Below are positions 14,697 through 22,847 of a stretch of 64,000 bases of DNA, one piece after another. The notes below the pieces were generated by a model. The model was not told where the DNA came from and searched no databases. It was given only the letters and a program-made list of their open reading frames with translations. Source of the stretch: Paenibacillus mesophilus (GTDB taxonomy: Bacteria > Bacillota > Bacilli > Paenibacillales > NBRC-103111). The position numbers were made by a program, and so were the translations under genes. Each line of letters begins with the position of its first letter. Position 1 is the stretch's first letter. The stretch is from the NCBI RefSeq assembly GCF_005938385.1, contig NZ_VCRA01000017.1:1-64000 (forward strand), in the 5' to 3' direction.

Positions 14697-15586
14697 TCGG
14701 TCGTTCCCCCCAATTGATTCGGCGATTTGATCGTAATCGTCTTGCCGTCGAACTCCATCGATGCCTTGTTCGTAATGTTCAGCGCCTGCAAAAACTCCTT
14801 CGGAATTTGCAGCCGTCCCGCCCGGTCCAACACGACGTATTCCTCATGGCCTTCCTTGATGCTTTGGCGGGCTTCGGCTTCGTCTGCTCCGTCCCCGCCC
14901 AAGTTCGGATTCCGCTTCACGAACTCGGTGCTGGTCAATCCGTCCCGTATGGCCACTACCCTGTCGACCTTGCTGGCAAGCGTCAGGTCATGCGTGACGA
15001 TGACGATCGTTACCCCGAGCTCCTTCGTCAGCCGACGGAAGATGTTCATGATCATATCCGACGTCTGCGTATCGACGGAGCCGGTCGGTTCGTCGGCCAG
15101 CAGCAGCGATGGCCTGTTGGATAACGATATGGCGATGGCGACGCGCTGCTGCTCCCCGCCGGACAGCTGGTACAGCTTATTGTTCAGGCGATCCTTCAAT
15201 CCGACCCACTCCAGCAGCTGCTTGGCGTAGGCGCGGTCAATTTTTCCGTTCAGCATCATCGGCATTTCCACGTTTTCCAGCGCGGTCAAGTAAGGAAGCA
15301 GGTTGCGCGCGTTATTTTGCCAAATGAAGCCGACCGTCTTGCGTTTGTACTCGACCAGCTGGTCGTCGGTAATTTTCAGCAAATCCCATTCCCCGACGCG
15401 CACCTGGCCCGCGGAAGGACGGTCGAGGCCGCCCAAAATATTGAGCAGCGTCGACTTCCCGCTTCCGCTGTTGCCGATAATCGCCATCATCTCGCCGGCT
15501 TCGACCGATATGTTCAGTCCTTGGAGCGCGACGACTTCGATTTCGTCGGTTTTGTAAATTTTGACGAGCCCTTCGCAATAAATCAT
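14693..15586 (-). CDS. ABC transporter ATPase with AbrB/SpoVT-like C-terminal domain
   Basis: LolD/MacB-class ATPase of 297 residues, expected to power the FtsX-type permease encoded upstream. Walker A is GNSGSGKST, the signature LSGGEQQRV, Walker B LLLADEPTG, and the switch histidine lies in VTHD. The ATPase ends near residue 220. After a charged linker, residues 247-290 (VVLDRAGRLQIPKEFLQALN, then MEFDGKTITIKSP) match the swapped-hairpin AbrB/SpoVT/MazE fold, whose signature is a D-x-x-GR-x-x-IP-x-E-x-R-like strand-helix. That domain usually binds DNA or dimerises. GGGGGAGG precedes the start three bases after the permease stop. ATPase assignment is firm; the tail is by motif. Confidence 0.9.
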   Translation of the reverse strand: MIYCEGLVKIYKTDEIEVVALQGLNISVEAGEMMAIIGNSGSGKSTLLNILGGLDRPSAGQVRVGEWDLLKITDDQLVEYKRKTVGFIWQNNARNLLPYLTALENVEMPMMLNGKIDRAYAKQLLEWVGLKDRLNNKLYQLSGGEQQRVAIAISLSNRPSLLLADEPTGSVDTQTSDMIMNIFRRLTKELGVTIVIVTHDLTLASKVDRVVAIRDGLTSTEFVKRNPNLGGDGADEAEARQSIKEGHEEYVVLDRAGRLQIPKEFLQALNITNKASMEFDGKTITIKSPNQLGGTTE

Positions 15587-15589
15587 CGG

Positions 15590-18526
15590 TTACCGCTCCT
15601 CCCCCAGCTTGACCGCTTGATGCACTCTCAGCCGGCGGATATGCAGCAAGAGCAGTGTAGCTCCCGTCACCATCATGAAGGCGACGACGCCGTAAAGCTG
15701 ATACATGTCCTTCGATTCGAATACGACCCTAAACGGCGGCACCTGCATCTTCGCGTTTTCCGCCGTTTGCAGAAACGGCAGGAACAGCACGCTGGTGAGC
15801 TTCCCGATAGCAAAACCGAGAGCAATGGATAAGCCTGCGGTGAACGCTTGCTCGAGCAGCAGCATCCCCGTCAACTGCTTACGCGACAGCCCCATCGCCC
15901 GAAGCACCCCGAACTGGACGACCCTGCTGGACAAATTGAAAAACCAGTAAAGTACATAACCGATCAGGGATACGAGCACCGAAACGAGGAACCCGAGGCT
16001 CAAAATGCCGAATACGCCGCCGCGTGACGGGTGTTTGCTCTGCGTAATCAGTTCGTTTCGTACATCTTTGTAGCTGACGAGCTGAATCCCTTTCGCCTGC
16101 ATCGATTCGATAATCGGCGCGAGCTTGGCGCCGGGTTTCATTTTGAGCCAGACTTCGTATGGAGTTATAGGCGCCTGGTCGAATATGTAATCCAGATTGG
16201 CGATGAAAAACGGCGATTGGTCTGGGAATTGCGACGGCCAGTAAGGGACGATGCCAACCACGACAAATTCGACCATCTGCTGCTGGATCGCGATCGAGAT
16301 CAAGTCGCCTGCTTTCAGCTGATGCTTCTTCGCGAACGACTCCGGTATGATGACCGCTTGCTCGTATGCGCCGAGTAGGTTCAAATATTGCCTTGGGTTT
16401 GCAGGAAACAAGTCGTTGCGGAACCAAGCCACTTCGGCGTAATCGACATTGTCTATGCCCATGACCGTACCTTGGCCGAGCGATTTGCCGGACACGACGA
16501 TATTGCCTTTCGTCTGCAAAACTCTTGCGGCATGCTCTACGCCTTCCATCGTCCGGTACATCTCGAACGGCGGCTCCACGTACAGCACTTTCGAATTTTG
16601 CTCGCCTCCGCCGGAGCCTCCTTGACCGCCTTGGCCTCCTTGACCCCCTTGACCCCCTTGACCCCCTTGTCCTCCTTGACCTCCCTGGCCTCCGCCTTGA
16701 CTTCCGCCTCCTTGACCTTGGCCTTGCCCCTGTCCTCCGCCGCTTTGCGAAGGGGCAGGCGATTCCGAGTACCCTTCCCATACCGTTTGCAGGATGACAT
16801 CGGTGCCATATTGGTACAACGTACGTTCGGTCGAGTTGAGGTCGATCGTCCGTGCTGCGGATGAGTTGTATACACCCAGTCCGAGCGTCAGAATGAGCAG
16901 CAGCATGAGCGGATAATACGCTTTGGACGATCGGGACAGCTGCGTCAGCGTCAGGTAGATCGGCACGGGCAAAAAGGTTTTGCCGAGCCAGTTGGCAAGC
17001 CGCAGCAGCCAAGGGAACAGCCTCAGGAAAAACAGCCCGAGTGCGAAGATGGACAGCGCGGGAACGAAGAACAACAGCGGATGCACCTGCAGCTGGTCGT
17101 TCGTCAGTCCGGTTCTCGCCGATAAAATCTGATAGTTCTGAAACGAATAATAGCCGTAGCCCGCCAATGCGACGAGCGCGATATCGAGAAACCACCTCTG
17201 CCATATCGGCTTCCGGTCCGAACGTGCCAGCTGCTGCTTGTAGCTGACGATAGACGACCTTGCGAACGAGACGGCAGGCACGACGCTGGCCAGAATGGCA
17301 AGCGCAACGGCCGCGGCGCCGTACAACAGCGCCTCTTTCGTCACCCCGACGGGTACCGATTTCCGGTCCACGAAGGCCAGGAATCCATTGGACGAGCCGA
17401 TGCCTTTGGCCATCATCCAGCCGAGCATAGGCCCGATCACGAGCGCGATGCCGCCAAGCAGAAGCCCTTCCAGCAAATAAACCCAAATGATTTGGCGGGT
17501 GCTTCCCCCCCGGCTGCGCAGCACGGCGATATCGCTCCGCTGGCGGTCGAGCGACTGACGCGCGTTCATCACGATATAGTAGAACACCATCGCGATCATC
17601 GGCGCGGCCAATGTGAACAGCATCATCTGCATTTGCAAGCTCTGCTTCTTGAATTCGGAAAGCATTTCTTTAAAGGAGAAATCGATCTTCGTTTCCTTCA
17701 GCTTCTGATACAGCGTAATGTCGAGCCGGTCCAGCTTGCGCGACAGATCGGACAGCTGGCTCGTCTTGATCTCTCTCAAGTCGAAGGCGTAATACCAGTT
17801 CGCCAAGTTGAGCGGAATTTTTTTCTGCTGCAGCAATTCTTTCTGGAAAACTTCTTCGCTGACGATAAAGCTATTCAGAAGACCTTCGAAGCCTTGATAC
17901 CAATACGGATCGTTCTCCTGCTTCGGCTTGAACGTTCCGACGACTTTCACCTTCAGCGGCGCGATCCCGAGTCCGCCCGTCAACGGGTAGTTGAACTCGT
18001 CTCCGACGCGGAAATCGCCCCGGTACATCGCTTCTTCAAATACTACGGCTTCGATGACCCCGTTCTTCACCTGATCGGAAAACGGATTGCCGTTCGACAT
18101 CTCAATATGGTCTGCCAAGCCGCTCCACGACGATATCGTCATCTGCCGCCGCTTGCTCGGGTCCGTCTTGGACGGATCGACCGGGGTTACCTGCGAGCCT
18201 CTGATCGAGTAAGTCTTCACATAAGTGGTTACCGGAAAACCGATTTGGCCAGGAATATCTTCCTTTATATATGTGTCGACATCCTGCAGCGATTCCAGGT
18301 CCGCTTTGTCCGAACCGACCGCCTGATACCGGATCAGCGTCGAGCCGGGCGGCAAGCCGTCCGTATTGTCGAGCAGCGTTTTGGCGACGACCCGCTTCAG
18401 GGAGCCGTCGGAGTACATCGGAATGCTGGTCGTGAACGAAACCGCGACAATGAGCCCGAGCAGCGTGCTCAGCGTCATCCAGCGGTTGTTCCACATTTTT
18501 CGGTACAAAAATCGGAGCATCGGCAT
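15590..18526 (-). CDS. Large FtsX/MacB-type ABC permease with Gly-Gln-rich insert
   Basis: Membrane permease of 978 residues, of the FtsX-like type used for lipoprotein release, peptide export or mechanotransmission. It has an N-terminal helix (WMTLSTLLGLIVAVSFTTSI), a first extracytoplasmic domain, a three-helix FtsX block near 297-430 including QRSDIAVLRSRGGSTRQIIW, further helices near 445-560, a second extracytoplasmic domain, and a final FtsX block at about 835-960 with FGVLRAMGLSRKQLTGMLLL. The second external domain starts with a low-complexity Gly-Gln stretch at residues 594-641. GGGGAG precedes the start. The neighbouring ATPases and adaptor complete the system; the substrate is unknown. 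Confidence 0.9.
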   Translation of the reverse strand: MPMLRFLYRKMWNNRWMTLSTLLGLIVAVSFTTSIPMYSDGSLKRVVAKTLLDNTDGLPPGSTLIRYQAVGSDKADLESLQDVDTYIKEDIPGQIGFPVTTYVKTYSIRGSQVTPVDPSKTDPSKRRQMTISSWSGLADHIEMSNGNPFSDQVKNGVIEAVVFEEAMYRGDFRVGDEFNYPLTGGLGIAPLKVKVVGTFKPKQENDPYWYQGFEGLLNSFIVSEEVFQKELLQQKKIPLNLANWYYAFDLREIKTSQLSDLSRKLDRLDITLYQKLKETKIDFSFKEMLSEFKKQSLQMQMMLFTLAAPMIAMVFYYIVMNARQSLDRQRSDIAVLRSRGGSTRQIIWVYLLEGLLLGGIALVIGPMLGWMMAKGIGSSNGFLAFVDRKSVPVGVTKEALLYGAAAVALAILASVVPAVSFARSSIVSYKQQLARSDRKPIWQRWFLDIALVALAGYGYYSFQNYQILSARTGLTNDQLQVHPLLFFVPALSIFALGLFFLRLFPWLLRLANWLGKTFLPVPIYLTLTQLSRSSKAYYPLMLLLILTLGLGVYNSSAARTIDLNSTERTLYQYGTDVILQTVWEGYSESPAPSQSGGGQGQGQGQGGGSQGGGQGGQGGQGGQGGQGGQGGQGGQGGSGGGEQNSKVLYVEPPFEMYRTMEGVEHAARVLQTKGNIVVSGKSLGQGTVMGIDNVDYAEVAWFRNDLFPANPRQYLNLLGAYEQAVIIPESFAKKHQLKAGDLISIAIQQQMVEFVVVGIVPYWPSQFPDQSPFFIANLDYIFDQAPITPYEVWLKMKPGAKLAPIIESMQAKGIQLVSYKDVRNELITQSKHPSRGGVFGILSLGFLVSVLVSLIGYVLYWFFNLSSRVVQFGVLRAMGLSRKQLTGMLLLEQAFTAGLSIALGFAIGKLTSVLFLPFLQTAENAKMQVPPFRVVFESKDMYQLYGVVAFMMVTGATLLLLHIRRLRVHQAVKLGEER
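16602..16745 (-). repeat. Gly-Gly-Gln coding microsatellite in the permease gene
   Basis: A run of 9-bp units encoding GGQ (plus-strand CTTGACCCC/CTTGGCCTCC variants) codes for eight or more consecutive GGQ triplets within a longer Gly/Gln/Ser stretch. Such arrays expand and contract by slippage in multiples of three codons and give a flexible linker in the external domain. Confidence 0.85.
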
Positions 18527-18531
18527 CGGCG

Positions 18532-19644
18532 TTATCTCCCCACCACTTTTTGCCCCGGCTGCAGGCCTTTGAGGATCTCCACTTCGGTGGACGTTTGCTG
18601 GCCGATCTCGACGTCAACCTCCCGTTTGTTTCCTTTCTCGTCGACAACCTGAACGTAATTTCGTCCGGAATACGTACGGAGCGCGGCGGCGGGAATGACG
18701 ACTGCGTTCTCCTTGCGCTGCGTTATGACCGAGATGCTGAGCGGCGTCCCGCGGTTCAGTCCTTTCGGGAACTGCTCGAGCTCGACGAGCAAATAATTGT
18801 CGATCGAATCTTTCGGTTTATTCTGGCCTTGTCCCGGCTGCTGCCCTTGTCCGCTGTCCTGCTTCGGAAGCGGCAGCTGCTTCACCTTGCCCTTGTGCTG
18901 CCCCGCCGAGTTGATGTCGACGACAACCTCCATGCCGACAGCCGCTTTCTTCAGATCGTCCGCGGTCAGCTCCGCAGCCACGGTCAGTTCGTTCAGGTCG
19001 GCGATGACAGCAATATCGTCGTAGGCTTGAATATTGTCGCCCTTCTTGACCGCAACCGAGACGATCGTTCCGTCAAACGGAGCGGTCAGCTTCGCCTTGA
19101 CGATCGATTCCTCGAGCTTGGCGAGCTCTTCCTTTTTCAGCTCGAACTGGATTTTGGCCTGCTCCAGCTCCTCAACCGATTTGGATCCGTCATTTTTGCG
19201 CATGATCTCGATCATTTTCAGCTCTTCGCTGCGCTGCTGCAGCTTCTTCTGCCGCAGATCGCTCTCCAGCGTCGCAACGTCGAGCTCGGCGATCAACTGG
19301 CCGGCCTTGACGGCGTCGCCGGTTTTTACATAAATCTCTTTCAAACGCCTGTTCACATCCTGGGTGAAATAAAGCGTCTCTTCCTTCGTCGACATCAGCC
19401 TGCCGACGCCGCGCAGCTTCGTCTCGAGCGTCGTCGTCTTGACGGCGTATTCGGGCTTAGCGGACAGCTTGGGCGGCGTGATCGCGGGAAGCGTCTCTTC
19501 CTCGGCTTCCTTCGGAAGCAGCGAGCACCCGGAAACGGTCAGCAGCGATGCGGCTAGTACGATCGATACGACCACTCTGGATCGAATCGGCTTGAGCGGC
19601 TTGTTATGTATGAATGAATTTTCCGTCAACCATTTGATAGACAT
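18532..19644 (-). CDS. MacA/HlyD-type adaptor lipoprotein
   Basis: Periplasmic-adaptor-type subunit (370 residues) linking the ATPase/permease to the extracellular side. The signal region RSRVVVSIVLAASLLTVSGC ends in lipobox VSGC (Cys40). It continues with a lipoyl half-motif (YVKTGDAVKAGQLIAELDVA), a long coiled-coil hairpin (ESDLRQKKLQQRSEELKMIE, then EELEQAKIQFELKKEELAKL), the second lipoyl half (APFDGTIVSVAVKKGDNIQA) and a beta-barrel with VVIPAAALRTYSGRNYVQVV. A short Gln-Gly-Pro-rich insertion lies near residues 265-280. The start overlaps the upstream ATPase gene by 41 bp; an in-frame TTG at codon 6 is an alternative. Confidence 0.88.
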   Translation of the reverse strand: MSIKWLTENSFIHNKPLKPIRSRVVVSIVLAASLLTVSGCSLLPKEAEEETLPAITPPKLSAKPEYAVKTTTLETKLRGVGRLMSTKEETLYFTQDVNRRLKEIYVKTGDAVKAGQLIAELDVATLESDLRQKKLQQRSEELKMIEIMRKNDGSKSVEELEQAKIQFELKKEELAKLEESIVKAKLTAPFDGTIVSVAVKKGDNIQAYDDIAVIADLNELTVAAELTADDLKKAAVGMEVVVDINSAGQHKGKVKQLPLPKQDSGQGQQPGQGQNKPKDSIDNYLLVELEQFPKGLNRGTPLSISVITQRKENAVVIPAAALRTYSGRNYVQVVDEKGNKREVDVEIGQQTSTEVEILKGLQPGQKVVGR

Positions 19645-20476
19645 GGTCGGCTACCTCCAAAATCGTAGGGTCATGGGTCGTCATGCAAATGGTTACCTGC
19701 TCGGTCCGGATAATATCGCGGAACACCGCCATAACTTGCGCCCCCATCTGTGAATCCAGCTCGGCGGTCGGTTCGTCCGCGAGCAGCAGCGTAGGCCGGT
19801 GAGCAATCGCCTTCGCGATGGCGACGCGCTGCTGTTCGCCGCCGGACAGCTCGAACGGCCGATGATGCATTCGTTTGCCCAACCCGACCAGCTCCAGGCA
19901 ATGCTGCACTCTCGGCTTCCATTGGGAACGGGGCACTCCCGCCATCCGCAGCGACAGCTCGACGTTTTCCCAGGCGGACAATAGCGGCATGAGCGCAAAC
20001 GATTGAAAGATGAATCCGATTTTTTTCCTTCTGACTTCCGTCCGCTTATCGTCGTTCCACTCATGAAACGGGTTGCCCATAAAATAAATTTCGCCCTTGT
20101 TCGGCTGGTCCAGTCCTCCGATCATATTGAGCAGCGTCGTCTTGCCGGAGCCCGATCGGCCTCGCAGCATCACGAGCCGGTTCGGCAAAAGCTCCATATC
20201 GATACCTTTCAATACGTGAAGCTGCTGACCCCCGACTTGAAACGATCTCTCCACTCGGCTGACGGTCAATATCGGCTCTCGTGCGAGCGGTTCTCTCCCA
20301 CCCGTCGGCACGAACTGCGGTTGCGAATCGTCGCGGGCATGCGCTTCGGTAGCGGCCGCACTTTCCTGCAGCGCCTCCCGGCCTATGACCGGCAAGTCCG
20401 CGGCGTCTCCAGGCAGCGGTTTGGTCGGCGTCGTTTCCCTATTTTTATTTGCGGTGACACGCTTTAGCCAGCCCAT
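19604..20476 (-). CDS. ABC transporter ATPase (first gene of the operon)
   Basis: LolD/MacB-type ATPase of 290 residues. An extra N-terminal segment of about 65 charged residues precedes the ATPase domain. Walker A is GRSGSGKTT, signature LSGGEQQRV, Walker B LLLADEPTA, switch His in TTHD. It is clearly related to the second ATPase of the operon but lacks the AbrB-like tail, so the exporter may use a heterodimer or the ATPases may serve different permease partners. GGAGGGAG precedes the ATG by about ten bases. It is the promoter-proximal gene, divergent from the MORN-repeat protein at 20702, and the intervening 225 bp is AT-rich. Confidence 0.92.
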   Translation of the reverse strand: MGWLKRVTANKNRETTPTKPLPGDAADLPVIGREALQESAAATEAHARDDSQPQFVPTGGREPLAREPILTVSRVERSFQVGGQQLHVLKGIDMELLPNRLVMLRGRSGSGKTTLLNMIGGLDQPNKGEIYFMGNPFHEWNDDKRTEVRRKKIGFIFQSFALMPLLSAWENVELSLRMAGVPRSQWKPRVQHCLELVGLGKRMHHRPFELSGGEQQRVAIAKAIAHRPTLLLADEPTAELDSQMGAQVMAVFRDIIRTEQVTICMTTHDPTILEVADHVYQMVDGKFIHT

Positions 20477-20701
20477 CCCCTGACTCTCCCTCCTATCCTT
20501 CGTTCATATAAGGTTCATACAAAGGAATAGACGTCGGCAAACCGAAAAAAGTTACATCGATTTCAATATTTTTGCAAAATATACCTACTCATTTTTCGGA
20601 TTCGTCACGAAAAGCCGACGCTTTGCGATTTGTAAGTTTTTTGTAATGTACTTCTTCTAGAATGATGACAGAACATGCTAAGAGCAGGAGGAGTCCATCC
20701 G

Positions 20702-22156
20702 ATGAAAATCAAGCAGGCGGCACGAACCGCGGCGGCGATCTTGGCCTTCAGTTGCTGGTCGACCGTCGTGCACGCCGATATACAGCCGTATATGGCCGAA
20801 ACCGTCAAGCCTTATACAGCGGAATCGGTTGCGCCAAGAAATGCGGATTCGGTTGCACCGAGAAATGCGGATTCGGTCAAAGTGGAGACGATCACATACA
20901 GTGACGGCTCCAAGTATACAGGAGAGACGCTGAACGGGAAGATGCATGGCAAAGGAATATTATATTACGCGGATGGAACGGTTTATGACGGAATGTTCCG
21001 AGCGGGAGTTCCCGAAGGCAATGGCGTAACGGTTTGGAAGGATGGGACAAAGTATACGGGTTCCTTCAAGCAAGGATTGCCTGAAGGCGAAGGCGTTCAA
21101 ACTTGGCCGGACGGATCGAAGTATTCGGGACAAATCAAGGGCGGCAAATTCGAAGGAAACGGGACGCTCGTGACGAAGGACGTATCTTATACCGGACCGT
21201 TCAAAGCCGGAGCGATGCACGGAAAAGGAATCGCAACAGTCAACGGAAAACGATACGAAGTTACGTACGACAATGGCAAGCCGGTATCTGCGGTACCGCT
21301 GGATGCTTCGCCGTCTCCGTCCCAGCCTTCCCAGCCGAATGCGGTTCAGCCATACAAAGCCGAGGAGGTTAAACCGTACAAGGCCGAGGAAGTTAAGCCG
21401 TTCAAGGCTGAGGAAGTTAAGCCGTTCAAAGCCGAAGAAGTCAAGCCGTTCAAGGCCGAGGAAGTTAAGCCATTCAAGGCCGAGGAAGTTAAGCCTTTCA
21501 AAGCTGAAGATGTCAAGCCGTTCAAAGCTGAAGATGTCAAGCCGTTCAAGGCCGAGGAGGTTAAGCCATATACCGCTGAGGAAGTCAAGCCACACCCATA
21601 CCGGTTGGACGTCGTCCTTCAATTGGACAGTGTAAAAGCATACTATCGGCACAATCAAATCGATCTCCCCGCCCCTCCGATGCTCATCGGCGATGCGGTC
21701 ATGATACCGCTCGACCTGGTGGTCGATCAATTAAACGCAACGGTCCAATGGAAGGACACTTGGGACGAAGTTACGATAACGTTCTACAATAAGCAATCAG
21801 CCGTTCTGACGATCGGTGACTCTTCGGCCGTCGTTAACGGCAATCGTACAGCAATGGCCGCCGCTCCCGCCATAATCGACAACAATACCTATATACCGCT
21901 TCATCTCTTGAGCGATATTGCTGATCAAGAAATCTACTACGTATGGGAAACCGGGCAAATCAGTCTCAATATCCCGCCCGGAGATATTCCGGACTTCATT
22001 GGGAACAGTACGCCAGAGAAATATGATAATACCGAAGGAGACGGCACTTCTGCGAACAAACCGCTCTTCGACTTGAGGGATGGACTCCAATGGCAGGAAG
22101 GCTTTTGGAATTACAGCAACATGTTCCCGAACTGGGGTGCGTTATTGAATCCGTAA
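20702..22156 (+). CDS. Exported MORN-repeat protein with octapeptide repeats and copper-amine-oxidase-like domain
   Basis: Secreted protein of 484 residues. The signal peptide (MKIKQAARTAAAILAFSCWS, cut near VHA-D) is followed by four degenerate octapeptides (VKPYTAES, VAPRNADS), five to six MORN motifs (YTGETLNGKMHGKGILYYAD, then YDGMFRAGVPEGNGVTVW and relatives), ten octapeptides of the type VKPFKAEE, and a domain like the copper-amine-oxidase N-terminal (stalk) domain: PPMLIGDAVMIPLDLVVDQL, then NGNRTAMAAAPAIIDNNTYI. This ends in a tail with WQEGFWNYSNMFPNWG. MORN units usually bind lipids or act as spacers; the stalk domain is common on Paenibacillus wall proteins. The ATG 20702 follows AGGAGGAG. 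It is divergent from the ABC operon; joint function is a guess. Confidence 0.85.
   Translation: MKIKQAARTAAAILAFSCWSTVVHADIQPYMAETVKPYTAESVAPRNADSVAPRNADSVKVETITYSDGSKYTGETLNGKMHGKGILYYADGTVYDGMFRAGVPEGNGVTVWKDGTKYTGSFKQGLPEGEGVQTWPDGSKYSGQIKGGKFEGNGTLVTKDVSYTGPFKAGAMHGKGIATVNGKRYEVTYDNGKPVSAVPLDASPSPSQPSQPNAVQPYKAEEVKPYKAEEVKPFKAEEVKPFKAEEVKPFKAEEVKPFKAEEVKPFKAEDVKPFKAEDVKPFKAEEVKPYTAEEVKPHPYRLDVVLQLDSVKAYYRHNQIDLPAPPMLIGDAVMIPLDLVVDQLNATVQWKDTWDEVTITFYNKQSAVLTIGDSSAVVNGNRTAMAAAPAIIDNNTYIPLHLLSDIADQEIYYVWETGQISLNIPPGDIPDFIGNSTPEKYDNTEGDGTSANKPLFDLRDGLQWQEGFWNYSNMFPNWGALLNP
21344..21583 (+). repeat. Ten tandem 24-bp repeats encoding V-K-P-(F/Y)-K-A-E-(E/D)
   Basis: Ten head-to-tail 24-bp units inside the MORN-protein gene. 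Units differ mainly at third codon positions (GAGGAAGTTAAG versus GAAGAAGTCAAG), and at F/Y and E/D positions. Units 7 and 8 are nearly identical, a sign of recent duplication. A likely rigid, charged wall-spanning spacer. Confidence 0.92.
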
Positions 22157-22305
22157 ATACCGTTTCAGACCGTCATCGCAGGATGGCGGTTCTTTTATTA
22201 TTCCGACGCTGTTTCCGGTGCCCGGAAAAATCCCTAGTATTTCGGTCAGAAATGAGGTACAATATCCATACATAGTTTCGTGCAGCGGAAGGAGCTCGAT
22301 GTCCC

Positions 22306-22482
22306 ATGTTGAAGAAAAAGTGGATTACGATACCCGCAATCGCCATCGCAGCGGTTGTTATAGCTATTTACGGACAAAAGGACCGGGCGAACGTTGCGGA
22401 AGCAAAGCCGTATGTGCCTCAGCCGCTCATCGTTCTGAACGGCGACAGCATTATTTATAATGATGCCCCGGATTGCCATTAA
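22306..22482 (+). CDS. Small membrane-anchored or exported peptide (58 residues)
   Basis: A 58-codon frame too short for most gene callers. It starts MLKKKWITIPAIAIAAVVIA, a positively charged end plus a hydrophobic helix, then IYGQKDRANVAEAKPYVPQP and LIVLNGDSIIYNDAPDCH. GGAAGGAG lies eleven bases before the chosen ATG; a closer ATG (22299) in another frame gives no membrane segment and a less natural protein. A very good terminator follows ten bases after the stop, which supports a real gene. It may be a signal-anchored or secreted peptide; no family recognised. Same strand as the MORN gene, 150 bp downstream. Confidence 0.6.
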   Translation: MLKKKWITIPAIAIAAVVIAIYGQKDRANVAEAKPYVPQPLIVLNGDSIIYNDAPDCH

Positions 22483-22491
22483 GCAACATAT

Positions 22492-22536
22492 AGAAGCCTC
22501 CATCCCACTTTCGTCGTGGTTTGGAGGCTTCTTTTT
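22492..22536 (+). terminator. Terminator after the 58-residue peptide gene
   Basis: Hairpin AGAAGCCTCC...GGAGGCTTCT with an inner CAC/GTG stem followed by TTTTTC on the plus strand. Confidence 0.88.
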
Positions 22537-22593
22537 CAAGAGCATTAGATTCGCATTTCAGAACTTACCTGCAAAAGTGCATGTTGTTTAAGC

Positions 22594-22660
22594 TAATATC
22601 GGTTGTTGGAGCATTCTGCATGCAGAAATGCATCTAGATTCCCGAAAGCAACCAATATTA
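22594..22660. repeat. Palindromic intergenic element in the 22.5-22.8 kb gap
   Basis: Outer arms TAATATCGGTTGTT (22594-22607) and AGCAACCAATATTA (22647-22660) pair with two wobbles. Inside lies a perfect 14-bp palindrome, TTCTGCATGCAGAA. Related TGCA-rich fragments (ACCTGCAAAAGTGCATG, ACCTGCACTTATGCACG) flank it. The rest of the gap 22537-22847 holds no supported gene. It is probably a dispersed intergenic repeat; other copies were not seen in this window. Confidence 0.5.
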
Positions 22661-22847
22661 TCCATTTACGCATCTTCTACCTGCACTTATGCACGTTTTA
22701 AGAGAAAAATCACTGAAAACGGACGAACAAGATTCACTTTTACATTTAGACTTGTACACGGAGGAAGTTATCAGCAAACCAAAGGGTAACAAACCAGGAA
22801 CCCGTTACCGGTCGACCTGCAGCTAACATGCCCCACGGCACCTCCGC

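Noticed and set aside
13122..14717. 531-codon open frame on the plus strand
   Set aside because: Antisense to the solute-binding lipoprotein gene. The composition is typical of a reverse-complement shadow, and the start lies in the operon terminator.
15879..17486. 535-codon minus-strand open frame
   Set aside because: Alternative frame inside the FtsX-type permease gene, Arg-rich, no motifs; the permease frame has clear membrane segments and a ribosome site.
21344..21583. CRISPR-like array
   Set aside because: Units are 24 bp, contiguous without spacers, in frame and encode a regular octapeptide; it is a coding minisatellite.
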